NCBI GenBank assembly: GCA_014239715.1
Contig: JAAZYJ010000161.1
Coordinates: 1-9,037, forward strand
Reading direction: 5' to 3'
Length of the DNA stretch: 9,037 nucleotides
Source: Flavobacteriales bacterium
GTDB taxonomy: Bacteria; Bacteroidota; Bacteroidia; Flavobacteriales; Parvicellaceae
Shown: positions 1-6,849 of the stretch, in pieces
Numbering within the stretch: the stretch's first letter is position 1
How the letters are laid out: every line of letters begins with the position of its first letter
Translations under genes and position numbers: made by a program
The notes under the pieces: model-generated
The model's input: only the letters and a program-made list of their open reading frames with translations
What the model was told of the DNA's origin: nothing
Databases searched by the model: none

Positions 1-1272
1 CAGGATGACCAGCTGGTTACCCTGCCTAAGGTGGACAAATATCTGCCCACCAAAGAAGGAGAACCTCCCCTGGCAAGAGCTGCAAAAGAAGATTGGAACG
101 TGTTTTCAGGAGACAGAATGGAGCACAATACCATGCCCGGCTGGGCAGGTTCTTCCTGGTACTTTTTGAGGTACATGGACCCACATAACGAACAGGAATT
201 CGCTTCGAAGGAGAAAATGGAATACTGGAATCAGGTAGATCTATATGTGGGTGGTGCTGAACACGCAGTCGGACACCTGCTCTACTCGAGGTTCTGGACC
301 AAGTTTCTGTTTGACCTGGAATTCATTTCGTTTGAAGAACCGTACAAAAAACTGATCAATCAAGGCATGATCCAGGGACGGTCGAGCTTTGTCTACAGGA
401 TCAAAGACACCAATCAATTTGTTTCTTACGGGAAAAGGAAAGAATACAGTACAGTGAAACTGCACGTCGACATTGAGCTGGTGCACAATGATGTCTTGGA
501 TACGGAAGGATTCAAACGATGGAGACCCGAATTTTCTGATGCCTCCTTTATTCTGGAAAACGGTGTTTATTGTTGTGGAAGCGAAGTTGAAAAAATGTCT
601 AAATCCAAATACAATGTTCAAACTCCAGACCTTATCTGTGATGAATACGGAGCTGACGCACTGCGCCTCTATGAAATGTTTTTGGGTCCGTTAACCGATT
701 CAAAGCCCTGGAATACCAATGGAATTAGCGGCGTCACGGGATTTCTTAAAAAATTCTGGCGACTATTTCACGATGAGAACGGTGTTTGTGTCATTGACCT
801 CGCCGCAAGTCCGGAAGAGCTTAAAATACTGCACCGAACGATTAAAAAAGTAGAAACGGACATCCTACGGTTCTCATTCAATACTGTAGTCAGCAACTTA
901 ATGATCGCTGTTAACGAGCTAACCGCGATCGGTTGTAAGAACAGATCGGTTCTTACCGAGCTTACCATCCTTCTTTCACCTTATGCACCGCACATCTCTG
1001 AAGAGCTGTGGTCAAAGCTGAATATGGACGGGAGTGTGTCCTCCCAGAATTTTCCCACTGTGGATGAAAGTTATTTGGTGGAAGATTCATTTTCCTACCC
1101 GGTATCATTTAATGGGAAAATGAGATTTAAAATAGATCTGCCGGTTTCACTGTCCAATCAGGAAATCGAAGCAGAAGTTATGGCGCACGACAAGACTCCG
1201 GGCTATCTGGATGGACAAACTCCTAAAAAGGTGATCATCGTACCAAAACGCATCATTAACATTGTTGTTTGA
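1..1272 (+). CDS. leuS: Leucyl-tRNA synthetase, C-terminal part (5' end outside the window)
   Basis: This is the C-terminal 423 residues of cytoplasmic leucyl-tRNA synthetase, the class I enzyme that charges tRNA-Leu with leucine using ATP. The frame is open from base 1, so the gene begins upstream; a GTG at 31 is internal. Visible in order: the end of the Rossmann catalytic core (AGSSWYFLRYMDP and VGGAEHAVGHLLYSRFW), a long leucine-specific insertion of the kind seen in Bacteroidota LeuRS (LINQGMIQGRSSFVYRI onward), the KMSKS ATP-binding loop at bases 592-606, the helical anticodon-binding domain (through LLSPYAPHISEELW), and the small C-terminal domain ending KKVIIVPKRIINIVV. The editing domain lies upstream of the window. 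The stop codon overlaps the start of the next lipoprotein gene by 4 bases. Identification is secure from motifs and their order. Confidence 0.97.
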   Translation, partial: QDDQLVTLPKVDKYLPTKEGEPPLARAAKEDWNVFSGDRMEHNTMPGWAGSSWYFLRYMDPHNEQEFASKEKMEYWNQVDLYVGGAEHAVGHLLYSRFWTKFLFDLEFISFEEPYKKLINQGMIQGRSSFVYRIKDTNQFVSYGKRKEYSTVKLHVDIELVHNDVLDTEGFKRWRPEFSDASFILENGVYCCGSEVEKMSKSKYNVQTPDLICDEYGADALRLYEMFLGPLTDSKPWNTNGISGVTGFLKKFWRLFHDENGVCVIDLAASPEELKILHRTIKKVETDILRFSFNTVVSNLMIAVNELTAIGCKNRSVLTELTILLSPYAPHISEELWSKLNMDGSVSSQNFPTVDESYLVEDSFSYPVSFNGKMRFKIDLPVSLSNQEIEAEVMAHDKTPGYLDGQTPKKVIIVPKRIINIVV

Positions 1273-1685
1273 CGCGGACACTCTTCATACTATTCATTTT
1301 CTGTGCGCTGTTAACAAGTTGCAGCAAATACCCCGAGGGACCCGGTATATCTTTGAGAAGCAGGACCGCCCGCGCAGTGAATATCTGGAAGTTCCAAACA
1401 GTAACTGATTCGGGAGGCACAGATATTTCCAGCAGCTACAATAACTGGCTGTTTTCTATTGATGAAAATCAAAATCTGTTGGTCCAGTGGTACCTTTCAG
1501 GCGTGCGTGTTGACACCTATGGTAGCTGGGCATTTGATGCGGACAAATCGCATTTAGTATTGGAATACACCAACACCATTCTGGAGGTTGAATTTCCGAA
1601 AACACTTAAGATTCTGAGACTCAAAGAAACAAACCTCCTAATTGAAGGGGACGGGATCGAATTTGATCTTTCCGGGACGCTATAA
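1269..1685 (+). CDS. Lipocalin-like lipoprotein
   Basis: A 138-residue predicted lipoprotein. The N-terminus MTRTLFILFIFCALLTSC has one Arg, a hydrophobic core and a lipobox (L-T-S-C) with the lipidated Cys at residue 18. The mature part begins SKYPEGPGISLRSR and then has a Trp (residue 40, NIWKF) followed by alternating short beta-strand-like segments. This layout is common among small Bacteroidota lipoproteins annotated as lipocalin-like; no ligand can be inferred. The start is a TTG that overlaps the leuS stop (TTGA, 1269-1272). It is preferred because it gives a complete signal peptide and no ATG precedes the lipobox. The overlap suggests translational coupling to leuS, though a link to tRNA charging is not implied. 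The coding frame is well supported; the function is unknown. Confidence 0.85.
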   Translation: MTRTLFILFIFCALLTSCSKYPEGPGISLRSRTARAVNIWKFQTVTDSGGTDISSSYNNWLFSIDENQNLLVQWYLSGVRVDTYGSWAFDADKSHLVLEYTNTILEVEFPKTLKILRLKETNLLIEGDGIEFDLSGTL

Positions 1686-1739
1686 CCCTGATCTTGGCAT
1701 GTTATTTGTTTTTCGTAATGAAACAGAAAACCTATAACA

Positions 1740-2540
1740 TTGAAAAATCTATTCATCTTATTCCTTTCGATATGTTCATTGAGCAGTTTGGCGTTTGACG
1801 GCGTAGCCTCAAGACAAAATCAGCAAACTGTATTTCGGAAAATCAAGAACGAATCATTCAAGGCCGGAGAAAAACTCGTTTATCAGGTACATTATGGAGT
1901 GATCGACGCCGGGTTCGCTACTTTGGAAGTGAAAGAAACAGACAAAAAGATCAATGGAAGAAAGCTGCTTCATGTGGTCGGAAAAGGCAAAAGTATAAGT
2001 GCTTTTGACCTGTTCTTTAAAGTAAGAGATCGATATGAATCATACATTGACCAGGAAGGAATGTTCCCCTGGATATTTATTCGCCGCGTGTACGAAGGGG
2101 GCATAGAGATCAATCAAGATTACACCTTCTATCAACACAAGAAAAAAGTGATCACAGGCCAAGAAAATCTTGACGTCCCTGCCAATGTGCAAGACATGCT
2201 TTCCTCTTTCTACTATGCCAGAACAATAGACTTCAGTAACGCCAAGATCGACGACGAATTTGAGATCAATTGCGTGGTAGATGGTGAAACCTGGCCATTA
2301 AGAATAAAATACAAAGGGGAAGACGTCGTCAAGATCAGAAAAGGAAAATTTAACTGTCTGAAATTCGCCCCCGTGCTTCAGGAAGGAAGGATCTGGAAAA
2401 GCGAAGAAGACCTTACGGTTTGGATCACCAACGACAAAAATAAGATCCCATTGTTGGCCAAAACAAAAATAGTGGTGGGCTCGATCAAAATGGAGCTCAG
2501 CGAATACGAGGGCCTTGCTGCCCCTATATCAAAGATCTGA
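1740..2540 (+). CDS. Exported DUF3108 domain protein
   Basis: A 266-residue protein of the DUF3108 family, whose biochemical role is not established. Residues 1-19 form a Sec signal peptide (MKNLFILFLSICSLSSLAF) without a lipobox Cys at the cleavage site, so the product is probably periplasmic. The family signature follows directly: SFKAGEKLVYQVHYGVIDAG at residues 39-58 and GFATLEV after it. The middle matches the family's long beta-rich domain (RDRYESYID, then NVQDMLSSFYYARTID) and the protein ends in WITNDKNKIPLLAKTKIVVG. The start is TTG at 1740; an ATG at 1718 is in a different frame. The gene lies 54 bases after the lipocalin-like gene, with no recognisable promoter between them, so it may be read from upstream. 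Its stop codon abuts a GNRA hairpin and then a strong terminator. Confidence 0.88.
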   Translation: MKNLFILFLSICSLSSLAFDGVASRQNQQTVFRKIKNESFKAGEKLVYQVHYGVIDAGFATLEVKETDKKINGRKLLHVVGKGKSISAFDLFFKVRDRYESYIDQEGMFPWIFIRRVYEGGIEINQDYTFYQHKKKVITGQENLDVPANVQDMLSSFYYARTIDFSNAKIDDEFEINCVVDGETWPLRIKYKGEDVVKIRKGKFNCLKFAPVLQEGRIWKSEEDLTVWITNDKNKIPLLAKTKIVVGSIKMELSEYEGLAAPISKI

Positions 2541-2553
2541 TGCCGAAAGGCAT
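2540..2553 (+). other. Small GNRA-tetraloop hairpin at a stop codon
   Basis: The bases read ATGCC GAAA GGCAT: a perfect 5-bp stem closed by a GAAA tetraloop, an exceptionally stable RNA loop class. The first A is the last base of the DUF3108 stop codon. A terminator hairpin follows 17 bases later. It could be part of the 3' end structure of this mRNA, for example an exonuclease barrier; that role is inference. It is short enough to have arisen by chance. Confidence 0.4.
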
Positions 2554-2570
2554 GGGTTAGTCTGTTTGCT

Positions 2571-2606
2571 AAAACCCCGTTCGTTCTTGGAATGAACGGG
2601 GTTTTT
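2571..2606 (+). terminator. Intrinsic (Rho-independent) terminator
   Basis: A 16-bp stem (2571-2586 with 2590-2605, including one G-U pair) encloses a 3-base loop TTG. The stem holds a CCCCG/CGGGG core and is followed by a T-run (2602-2606). Because the 5' arm opens with AAAA, the opposite strand also has a short T tail, so it could work weakly in both directions. It ends the leuS to DUF3108 transcript and isolates the tryptophan dioxygenase operon downstream. Confidence 0.9.
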
Positions 2607-2715
2607 CAGTTCATGTTCCATCAAACCTGCCAGGCAAAACCTATTCTTGCATATATTTAACATGTCAAATATTGAAACAACTGATAAAAATCAGCCAATT
2701 TTAAAGCGGTAATGG

Positions 2716-2723
2716 TATTTTTA
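2716..2723 (+). promoter_or_regulatory. Possible -7 promoter box for the dioxygenase operon
   Basis: TATTTTTA matches the Bacteroidota -7 consensus TAnnTTTG at all fixed positions except the final G. It sits only 4 bases before the ATG at 2728, so transcription from it would give an mRNA with almost no leader. No TTG (-33 element) is seen at 17-23 bases upstream, which weakens the call. A promoter is expected somewhere in 2607-2727, since the preceding terminator cuts the operon off from upstream transcription. I see no other candidate or structure in that stretch. Confidence 0.25.
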
Positions 2724-2727
2724 CATC

Positions 2728-3723
2728 ATGGAAATCACATCTGAAATATCTGAAAGAATTGTCCTTCTAAAAGATAAGTGCTCTCAAATGGGGCAGGACA
2801 TGAACTCATATCTGGACGGATTATTATTGTCCAACTACATTACCTATTGGGACTATGTACGACTCGACACACTTTTATCTTTGCAACAACCACTAACCGA
2901 CTTTCCTGATGAACAGGTTTTCATTATGTATCATCAGATCACGGAGCTGTATTTCAAATTGTGCCTCCATGAAACAGACCAGATCGTACATAACGGCAGA
3001 AATGTTCTTGAAAACGGTGATGATCGCGGTTGGAATGACCAACTTGACCCTGACTTTTTTCTTGCTCGATTAAAACGCCTCAACAATTACTTCAAAGCCC
3101 TGACCAGCTCTTTCGAGATCATGATCCAGGGTATGGAGCCCGATCAATTCTTGAAATTTAGAATGGCTCTGCTACCGGCCAGTGGATTCCAATCAGCGCA
3201 GTATCGCAAAATTGAGATCACCTCAACAGACTTTATCAATTTGGTTCACCACGACAAGCGAGAAGCCTATACGGCCGACTCGAACAGTTCAAGGATCGAA
3301 GACATGTTCGAAGACTCTTATTGGAAAAGCGGTGCAACGGAATTAAAAACAGGAAAGAAGACATTAACCCTGAAACAGTTTGAGAAAAAATATCATACGG
3401 AATTGATCTCGTTGGGCAAAGAATACCAAACCAAAAACATTTGGCGCAAATTCAAAGAGCTGTCCGAATCAGATCAGGAAAGAGATGACATACGCAAAGA
3501 GCTGAAATATTTCGATGCGAATGTTAATATCAACTGGCCTTTGGTCCACTATAAATCAGCTGTACGATACTTGAGCAAAGATTCGACTGACATTGCGGCT
3601 ACGGGTGGCACGAACTGGCAGAAATACCTTCCTCCAAAATTCCAAAAGAGAGTGTTTTACCCAGAGCTGTGGAAAGAAAATGAAATCGAAGAGTGGGGTT
3701 TAGCATTTCTTGAAAAAGAATGA
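2728..3723 (+). CDS. Tryptophan 2,3-dioxygenase family protein
   Basis: A 331-residue cytoplasmic haem protein of the tryptophan 2,3-dioxygenase (TDO) family, which opens the indole ring of L-tryptophan with O2 to give N-formylkynurenine, the first step of the kynurenine pathway. Hallmarks seen: YWDYVRLDTLLSLQ (residues 40-53), FIMYHQITELYFKLCLHE (65-82) with F65 and H69 matching the substrate-pocket Phe51 and His55 of the Xanthomonas enzyme, FR at 144-145 (Arg117 equivalent), LLPASGFQSAQYRKIE (148-163), and H274 in VHYKSAVRYL, the proximal haem ligand position. The usual GTGGSSG substrate loop is replaced by AATGGTNW (290-297), so this is a divergent branch and its substrate should be treated as probable rather than proven. 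The ATG start has no clear Shine-Dalgarno. The stop overlaps the next start by 4 bases. No other kynurenine gene is present. Confidence 0.92.
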   Translation: MEITSEISERIVLLKDKCSQMGQDMNSYLDGLLLSNYITYWDYVRLDTLLSLQQPLTDFPDEQVFIMYHQITELYFKLCLHETDQIVHNGRNVLENGDDRGWNDQLDPDFFLARLKRLNNYFKALTSSFEIMIQGMEPDQFLKFRMALLPASGFQSAQYRKIEITSTDFINLVHHDKREAYTADSNSSRIEDMFEDSYWKSGATELKTGKKTLTLKQFEKKYHTELISLGKEYQTKNIWRKFKELSESDQERDDIRKELKYFDANVNINWPLVHYKSAVRYLSKDSTDIAATGGTNWQKYLPPKFQKRVFYPELWKENEIEEWGLAFLEKE

Positions 3724-5018
3724 CAAAAATATTTTCAGGGATATTAGTGATTGTTCTGTTTGCTTGCTGCTCTTCAGAGACCCAAGTTGAACCTCCCCCG
3801 ACTACTATTACTCACATAGATACAGTGGTTGTTAAAGAGCCTGTTTTTGAATATGGCTTTTGTCTGGATTCCTTCGAAGTACACCGGGGCCAGATTGAGC
3901 AGGACTGGACCCTCAGCCATCTTTTTCTTCCTTATAATATTTCACAGGCTGAAGTCAATGAAGTAAGTACCCTTTCCAAGGACAGCCTGGTTGACCTCAG
4001 ATATATCGCCAGCGGGAAGAACTACCTTATGCTTTGCGAAAAAGAGGACACAAACAAAACAATACAGTACTGCATTTATGATAAGAACGTATACGAATAT
4101 GTCGTTTTCGATTTTACCGATTCACTCCATGTTTACAAAATAACAAGGCCTGTCAATATTGTGGAGCAAGAAATGGCCGGAATGATAAATAAAGGCTCAA
4201 ACCTATCTAACGAAATTCAGGCAGCCAGCAATAATATCGGGGTAACTTCTGAGCTTGTAACCAAGGTTGCACAAACATTCGCCTGGAGCATTGACTTCTT
4301 CAGACTATATCCGGAAGATAAATTCAAGCTGATCTACGATGAAAAATCAGTTGAAGGAGCCATTTCCGGAACCGGCAAGATCAAAGCGTTGTACTTCCAG
4401 CATAAAGGTAAGGACCACTACGCTTTTGCCTATGATCAAGAAGGTAAGAGAGGCTATTATGATGAAGAAGGGAATAGTAATAAGTCCTTGTTCCTAATGG
4501 CACCACTAAAGTTTACCCGACTTAGCTCCCCCTATACAAAGCGGCGATTTCACCCCGTACAAAAAAGATGGAAAGCCCATCTCGGCACCGATTATGCCGC
4601 ACCCAAAGGAACACCCATTTGGGCAACTGCAGACGGAACAGTGATCGCTGCCACGTATAGTAAAAACAACGGTTACTACGTTAAGCTTAAACACAACAGC
4701 ACCTACACCACTCAGTACCTTCACATGACCAAAATTGCTAAAGGAATGAAAAAGGGACGAGTCGTGCTACAGGGAGAAACCATTGGATATGTTGGTTCTA
4801 CAGGATTGGCTACCGGGCCACATGTGTGTTATCGTTTCTGGAAAAACGGCAAACAGATCGACCACAGGAAGGAAGTGCATCAGGCCAGTGAGCCACTTGC
4901 TGAGGAACTTATTGAAGATTATCTTAAATTCATTGTTCCGCTTAAAAAACAGCTAGATGACATGGACTATCCAAATGATGAGAATATTAAAGTTGTGGAA
5001 GCAGATTCTTTGCTTTAA
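3720..5018 (+). CDS. M23-family peptidoglycan metalloendopeptidase, lipoprotein
   Basis: A 432-residue lipoprotein with a C-terminal M23 (LytM/NlpD type) domain, a zinc enzyme that cuts peptidoglycan cross-bridges or stem peptides during wall growth. The signal peptide ends in LFAC (Cys16), giving membrane anchoring. Residues about 55-145 resemble the LysM-like/Csd3-type N-terminal domain found in such hydrolases (DWTLSHLFLPYNISQAEVNE, then YIASGKNYLML). The catalytic domain (about 267-385) has HLGTD (H287, D291), the YLHM His (H335) and TGPHVC (H368, C370). In canonical M23 enzymes the last motif is HxH and its second His binds zinc; here it is Cys. The domain is otherwise complete, so activity with a Cys ligand is plausible but unproven. 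The gene starts in an ATGA overlap with the dioxygenase stop, behind a GAAAAAGA stretch that may serve as ribosome site, indicating coupled translation. Confidence 0.93.
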   Translation: MTKIFSGILVIVLFACCSSETQVEPPPTTITHIDTVVVKEPVFEYGFCLDSFEVHRGQIEQDWTLSHLFLPYNISQAEVNEVSTLSKDSLVDLRYIASGKNYLMLCEKEDTNKTIQYCIYDKNVYEYVVFDFTDSLHVYKITRPVNIVEQEMAGMINKGSNLSNEIQAASNNIGVTSELVTKVAQTFAWSIDFFRLYPEDKFKLIYDEKSVEGAISGTGKIKALYFQHKGKDHYAFAYDQEGKRGYYDEEGNSNKSLFLMAPLKFTRLSSPYTKRRFHPVQKRWKAHLGTDYAAPKGTPIWATADGTVIAATYSKNNGYYVKLKHNSTYTTQYLHMTKIAKGMKKGRVVLQGETIGYVGSTGLATGPHVCYRFWKNGKQIDHRKEVHQASEPLAEELIEDYLKFIVPLKKQLDDMDYPNDENIKVVEADSLL

Positions 5019-6363
5019 CCTGACGATGTTATTTTCCATTGTTTCATTTGCCCAGCAAGACCCTTCGCTGCTGGACACATATACCCCTTTTAATAACAGC
5101 TCACATCAGGAATTCCCGTTAATTACCATAAAGGTGATCGTTCATGTTATGCAACGTTCTGAAGCCAATCCTGAGAATTTCGAGAATAATGAAGAGGGAA
5201 GAAAACGGATAAAAAGCATTATTGACAATTGCAACAGTTTTTATTCAAAGCTGACCAAGCCCAGTATTGTTGTAGATTCAAAGCCGCCTGCAATACGTGA
5301 TTCCAGGATCAGGTTCAGACTGGACGACATCAGGTACCACATTGACTCAACCGGATGGGACAGGAACAAGTTCACCATCGTGTATGGAGGCCAATGGCCG
5401 TTCCGAGTTGATTCTGTTTCGAAAGAAACACATGAGCTGTTCTTTTTCAACCTAAACGCTTACCGCGGATTCAATCAATCGGATTCTTTGGTCGTTTCCA
5501 ATCCAGACGGACCAATAGTTCTGCATAAAGAAGCAGTAAGAAAACTCGGGAAGACGACGATCGTTAAAGTCAAGGAAAACATTGATTCACTGCATCCGAT
5601 CAATGCCACATACTTCAAAAGAAAGGACTACAATTGCAGCTCAGACAACTGGAAGAACTTTACCGATGGCGACAAAGATCATCTCCATATTTTCATGACA
5701 GGTGCAAGCTCAAAACGAATACAATTTGGTTGTGCTCCATCCCCGTACTACATGAATGTATCCAATTATATTTATGGAGGAGGCTGGGCCGGAGACAAGC
5801 TGACCGCACATGAAATCGGTCATACGCTAGGTCTGGGGCATACCAACTACCCCCAGTTCAAAGACCTCCCGCGGAAGGATAAATTCTGCTCAGGTTGTCC
5901 ATGCAATAAAACCACCATATCCAATAACATCATGGGCTACAATGGGTGCAGAAATTATTTGTCGCCCAATCAGATCGGACATGTATATCGGCTATACTCC
6001 TCGCAAGCAAACAGGATCAGGATCACTACTGCCTGTGAGCACAATACAGACAGCACTATTATTATCAGCAAACAGAAAAAATGGACCAGAAGCAGGACCA
6101 TGCAAGGCGATCTTGTCGTAAAAAAGAAAAGTACTCTCGAAATAAGTGGCAACCTTTACATGGCCACGGGTGCAACTCTGTTTATTGAGAAAAAAGCGAC
6201 CCTCATCTTGAAAGATGGTAATATTTCCAGTGGTTGTGGAACCAGCTGGAATGGAATCGTGTTTTGCCGTAGGTTTAGCCGGACCAAAATCAGAACTCCA
6301 AAACGGAAAAAAGGTGAGCTTGTCCTTGAAGGTTCTTCAAAAATGGAAGATGTAAAACCCTAG
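4975..6363 (+). CDS. Secreted M43-like (metzincin) zinc metalloprotease
   Basis: A 462-residue exported protease, counted from ATG 4975. Residues 1-26 form a signal peptide ending SFA before QQDPSLL. The early mature part (IKVIVHVMQ, then IDNCNSFYSKL and RIRFRLDDIRY) fits the N-terminal half of pappalysin-like M43 proteases. The zinc site HEIGHTLGLGH (H279, E280, H283, H289; bases 5809-5841) and the Met-turn NNIMGYNG (M320) define a metzincin. A CSGCPC cluster (C305, C308, C310) lies between them. Residues about 377-430 form short hydrophobic repeats (GDLVVKKKSTLEISGNLYM and similar, then GTSWNGIVF) like the start of a parallel beta-helix. The protein stops soon afterwards, without a type IX secretion sorting domain. 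Start choice: ATG 4975 or 4978, or TTG 4993, all give a good signal peptide; ATG 4957 would overlap the M23 gene by 62 bases. Confidence 0.85.
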   Translation: MMRILKLWKQILCFNLTMLFSIVSFAQQDPSLLDTYTPFNNSSHQEFPLITIKVIVHVMQRSEANPENFENNEEGRKRIKSIIDNCNSFYSKLTKPSIVVDSKPPAIRDSRIRFRLDDIRYHIDSTGWDRNKFTIVYGGQWPFRVDSVSKETHELFFFNLNAYRGFNQSDSLVVSNPDGPIVLHKEAVRKLGKTTIVKVKENIDSLHPINATYFKRKDYNCSSDNWKNFTDGDKDHLHIFMTGASSKRIQFGCAPSPYYMNVSNYIYGGGWAGDKLTAHEIGHTLGLGHTNYPQFKDLPRKDKFCSGCPCNKTTISNNIMGYNGCRNYLSPNQIGHVYRLYSSQANRIRITTACEHNTDSTIIISKQKKWTRSRTMQGDLVVKKKSTLEISGNLYMATGATLFIEKKATLILKDGNISSGCGTSWNGIVFCRRFSRTKIRTPKRKKGELVLEGSSKMEDVKP

Positions 6364-6758
6364 CCCTTTCTGACCCGGGCAAGCTTTACTTGTTGATCGT
6401 TGAATGATTCAATTCGATACCAGATCTTTTCTTCCACCGCGGGTTGACCCCAAGCCTTAATATTGTAATGAACCAGCAGTTTGTTTTTGACCAGCTCTAT
6501 GCTCTTTATTGTCCTACGAGTTTCTCCTACAGGGCACCAATTCCGTTCAATTCGCATATGCTGAACAGTACCTTCAGGGTTTACCTTGAACCAATTTCCA
6601 TTTGTGGCCTTTTCTAAAACTACGGTATCCGAACCAAACCACTTAGATGCCACGCGCCATTGCTGGTTGTGAAAGGAATTGGCAGATATAGACCTTTGTT
6701 GCGCGCATCCCGCTATTACGAATAAAGTTGATACTAAAATGATTGTTAAATTCTTCAT
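6360..6758 (-). CDS. Small lipoprotein of unknown function
   Basis: A 132-residue predicted lipoprotein. The signal peptide MKNLTIILVSTLFVIAGC has a clear lipobox (I-A-G-C, Cys18). The mature part is rich in Trp and beta-prone stretches (QQWRVASKWFGSDTVV, HYNIKAWGQPAVEEKIWYRI), giving a small all-beta impression, perhaps lipocalin-like; I do not recognise a family. AGAAG a few bases upstream of the ATG (start at 6758) is a modest Shine-Dalgarno match. The gene is convergent with the metalloprotease: both stop codons use the same palindrome CTAG (6360-6363). It is divergent from the beta-barrel gene across 91 bases, where I see no convincing promoter box for either side (a TATAAT occurs on this strand but is not the usual Bacteroidota element). 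The coding call rests on the good signal peptide and length. Confidence 0.75.
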   Translation of the reverse strand: MKNLTIILVSTLFVIAGCAQQRSISANSFHNQQWRVASKWFGSDTVVLEKATNGNWFKVNPEGTVQHMRIERNWCPVGETRRTIKSIELVKNKLLVHYNIKAWGQPAVEEKIWYRIESFNDQQVKLARVRKG

Positions 6759-6849
6759 GGTCTTCTAATTATACGCCTCTGTACAGCGTCATTCCGTTTC
6801 GGTTCAATACGCTTACTATTTATGGCAGAATTATTGCTGCATTCAGCAC

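Noticed and set aside
241..621. A 126-codon open frame on the minus strand, antisense to leuS.
   Set aside because: It is a shadow of leuS, with no family resemblance or start signals. The plus frame carries conserved LeuRS motifs throughout.
935..956. Perfect 8-bp inverted repeat (GTAAGAAC / GTTCTTAC) with a 6-base spacer inside leuS.
   Set aside because: It lies inside a well-conserved coding region, has no T-run after it and is short, so it is most likely a codon coincidence rather than a regulator or terminator.
1517..1756. A minus-strand open frame of 79 codons spanning the lipocalin-like and DUF3108 gene junction.
   Set aside because: It is antisense to recognised genes and has no recognisable motif or signal peptide.
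2607..2727. Search for a riboswitch, small RNA or trp-type leader upstream of the tryptophan dioxygenase.
   Set aside because: No short peptide with clustered Trp codons and no conserved aptamer-like pairing was visible. If the transcript starts near the ATG there is no room for a leader.
6360..6420. Possible frameshifted continuation of the metalloprotease beta-helix beyond its stop.
   Set aside because: The bases after 6363 encode the convergent lipoprotein on the other strand. I saw no plus-strand continuation of the repeat, so a simple frameshift is unlikely.
6759..6849. TATAAT on the minus strand upstream of the small lipoprotein, resembling a sigma-70 -10 box.
   Set aside because: The window otherwise suggests Bacteroidota promoters (TAnnTTTG), and no TTGACA-like element sits at the right spacing, so the match is not used.
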